From NCBI GenBank assembly GCA_002085305.1, contig NATJ01000085.1, forward strand, positions 1 to 5,585: 5,585 bases of DNA, in the 5' to 3' direction. A program made the position numbers and the translations under genes. Source of the DNA: Epsilonproteobacteria bacterium 4484_65 (GTDB taxonomy: Bacteria; Campylobacterota; Campylobacteria; Campylobacterales; Sulfurovaceae). Within the stretch, counting starts at the first letter, position 1. Every line of letters begins with the position of its first letter. Positions 4,936-5,585 of this stretch are shown piece after piece. The notes beneath the pieces were generated by a model. The model saw only the letters and a list, made by a program, of their open reading frames with translations. It was not told the DNA's origin and did no database searches.

Positions 4936-5585
4936 ATGTATCTTTTTGCTTCAGAGGCTGTTTCAGCTGGACATCCGGATAAATGTGCCGATATTATCGC
5001 TGATTCTATTGTAGATACCTTGCTTCAACTTGATGCTGATTCCAAAGTGGCAACCGAAGTCTTTATAAGCGGTAAGCATATCATCATCGGTGGTGAAGTG
5101 AAAACCAAAGTCCCTCTTGATCCTGCTTTTTATGAAGAGATAGCCAAAAAAGCATTAAAACAGATAGGGTATCCCGAAGCTGGTTTTGAGAGAGGTGAGA
5201 CCCTTTTCCCTGATGAGACAGATATACAGGTCTATGTCAGTAAACAATCTCCGGATATCACTATGGGAGTGGTCAAAGAAGAGGGTGAGATAGGGGCAGG
5301 GGATCAGGGAATGATGTTCGGTTATGCTACCAGTGAGCGGGATGATCATATGCCTACAGCTTTTGCCTATGCCAGAGAGATCAGAGATGTATTGTATGCG
5401 TATGCTCTCAAGCATCCGGAGACTTTCGGTGTTGATCTTAAAACAGAAGTCATCATGGATTACGGCAGTAAAGAAAATTTTGATAATTGTAAGCCCCAAC
5501 GTATCGCAAAGATTATTGTCGCAATTTCACATAACAAAGATGTTGAACTAAAAGAAGTCAAGCGCTTGGTCAAAAAGATCATCAG
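4936..5585 (+). CDS. metK: S-adenosylmethionine synthetase, 5' part (runs off the window)
   Basis: The first 216 codons plus two bases are present, roughly half of the usual 380-420 residues. The enzyme makes S-adenosylmethionine from methionine and ATP in the cytosol. Motifs in order are SEAVSAGHPDKCAD (6-19) with H13, D15 and K16 at the ATP phosphates; E41; GGE with E54; QSPDI (104-108); the hallmark GAGDQG (120-125) with D123, then MMFGYA; and D167/K169. These align with E. coli H14, D16, K17, E42, E55, Q98, D118, D163 and K165, so the visible half of the active site is complete. The stretch after QSPDI reads TMGVVKEE where most MetKs I recall have (N/A/S)QGVD. The C-terminal half, with the second ATP/Met-binding lysines, is outside the window. 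The gene has its own promoter and a strong ribosome-binding site but could also receive read-through from the macrodomain gene. Confidence 0.95.
   Translation, partial: MYLFASEAVSAGHPDKCADIIADSIVDTLLQLDADSKVATEVFISGKHIIIGGEVKTKVPLDPAFYEEIAKKALKQIGYPEAGFERGETLFPDETDIQVYVSKQSPDITMGVVKEEGEIGAGDQGMMFGYATSERDDHMPTAFAYAREIRDVLYAYALKHPETFGVDLKTEVIMDYGSKENFDNCKPQRIAKIIVAISHNKDVELKEVKRLVKKII

Overview
The window is ordinary chromosomal DNA from an AT-rich, compact bacterial genome. The best fit is the Campylobacterota, perhaps a Sulfurovum/Sulfurimonas-like organism. This rests on the style of the MetK N-terminus (MYLF-SE-VS-GHPDKCADIIADS as I remember it from that group), tight gene packing, and candidate promoters that rely on an (often extended) -10 box with poor or absent -35 boxes. 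The lineage is inference; no rRNA or tRNA is present to confirm it.

Layout, left to right. At 1-12 (-) are the first four codons of a probable next gene. At 62-988 (-) is a LOG-family phosphoribohydrolase-like protein. Diverging from it at 1080-2051 (+) is an ATP-type 6-phosphofructokinase. It ends one base short of the convergent stop of a six-TM DUF2238/YjdF-like membrane protein (2053-2649, -). Upstream of that, on the same strand, is a Na+/phosphate cotransporter fused to a PhoU-like tail (2712-4313, -). Diverging across a 46-bp gap is a YmdB-type macrodomain ADP-ribosyl hydrolase (4360-4890, +). It is followed by the 5' 650 bases of metK, S-adenosylmethionine synthetase (4936 onward, +), which runs off the window. 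No stretch above 300 bases lacks a gene; the gaps are only 1 to about 90 bases and hold promoters and hairpins.

Functionally these look like independent housekeeping or metabolic genes: nucleotide-base salvage (LOG), glycolytic commitment (PFK), phosphate uptake (Na/Pi-PhoU), ADP-ribose metabolism (macrodomain) and methyl-donor synthesis (MetK). I see no defence system, CRISPR array, insertion sequence or obvious horizontally acquired block, and no convincing new multi-gene system.

The points most worth a second look are: a phosphofructokinase with intact catalytic residues but an apparently dismantled allosteric site and a Ser at the ATP/PPi-discriminating position; -10 boxes that overlap on opposite strands between the phosphate transporter and the macrodomain gene; a MetK with an unusual active-site loop; and hairpins placed in the last codons of three minus-strand genes.
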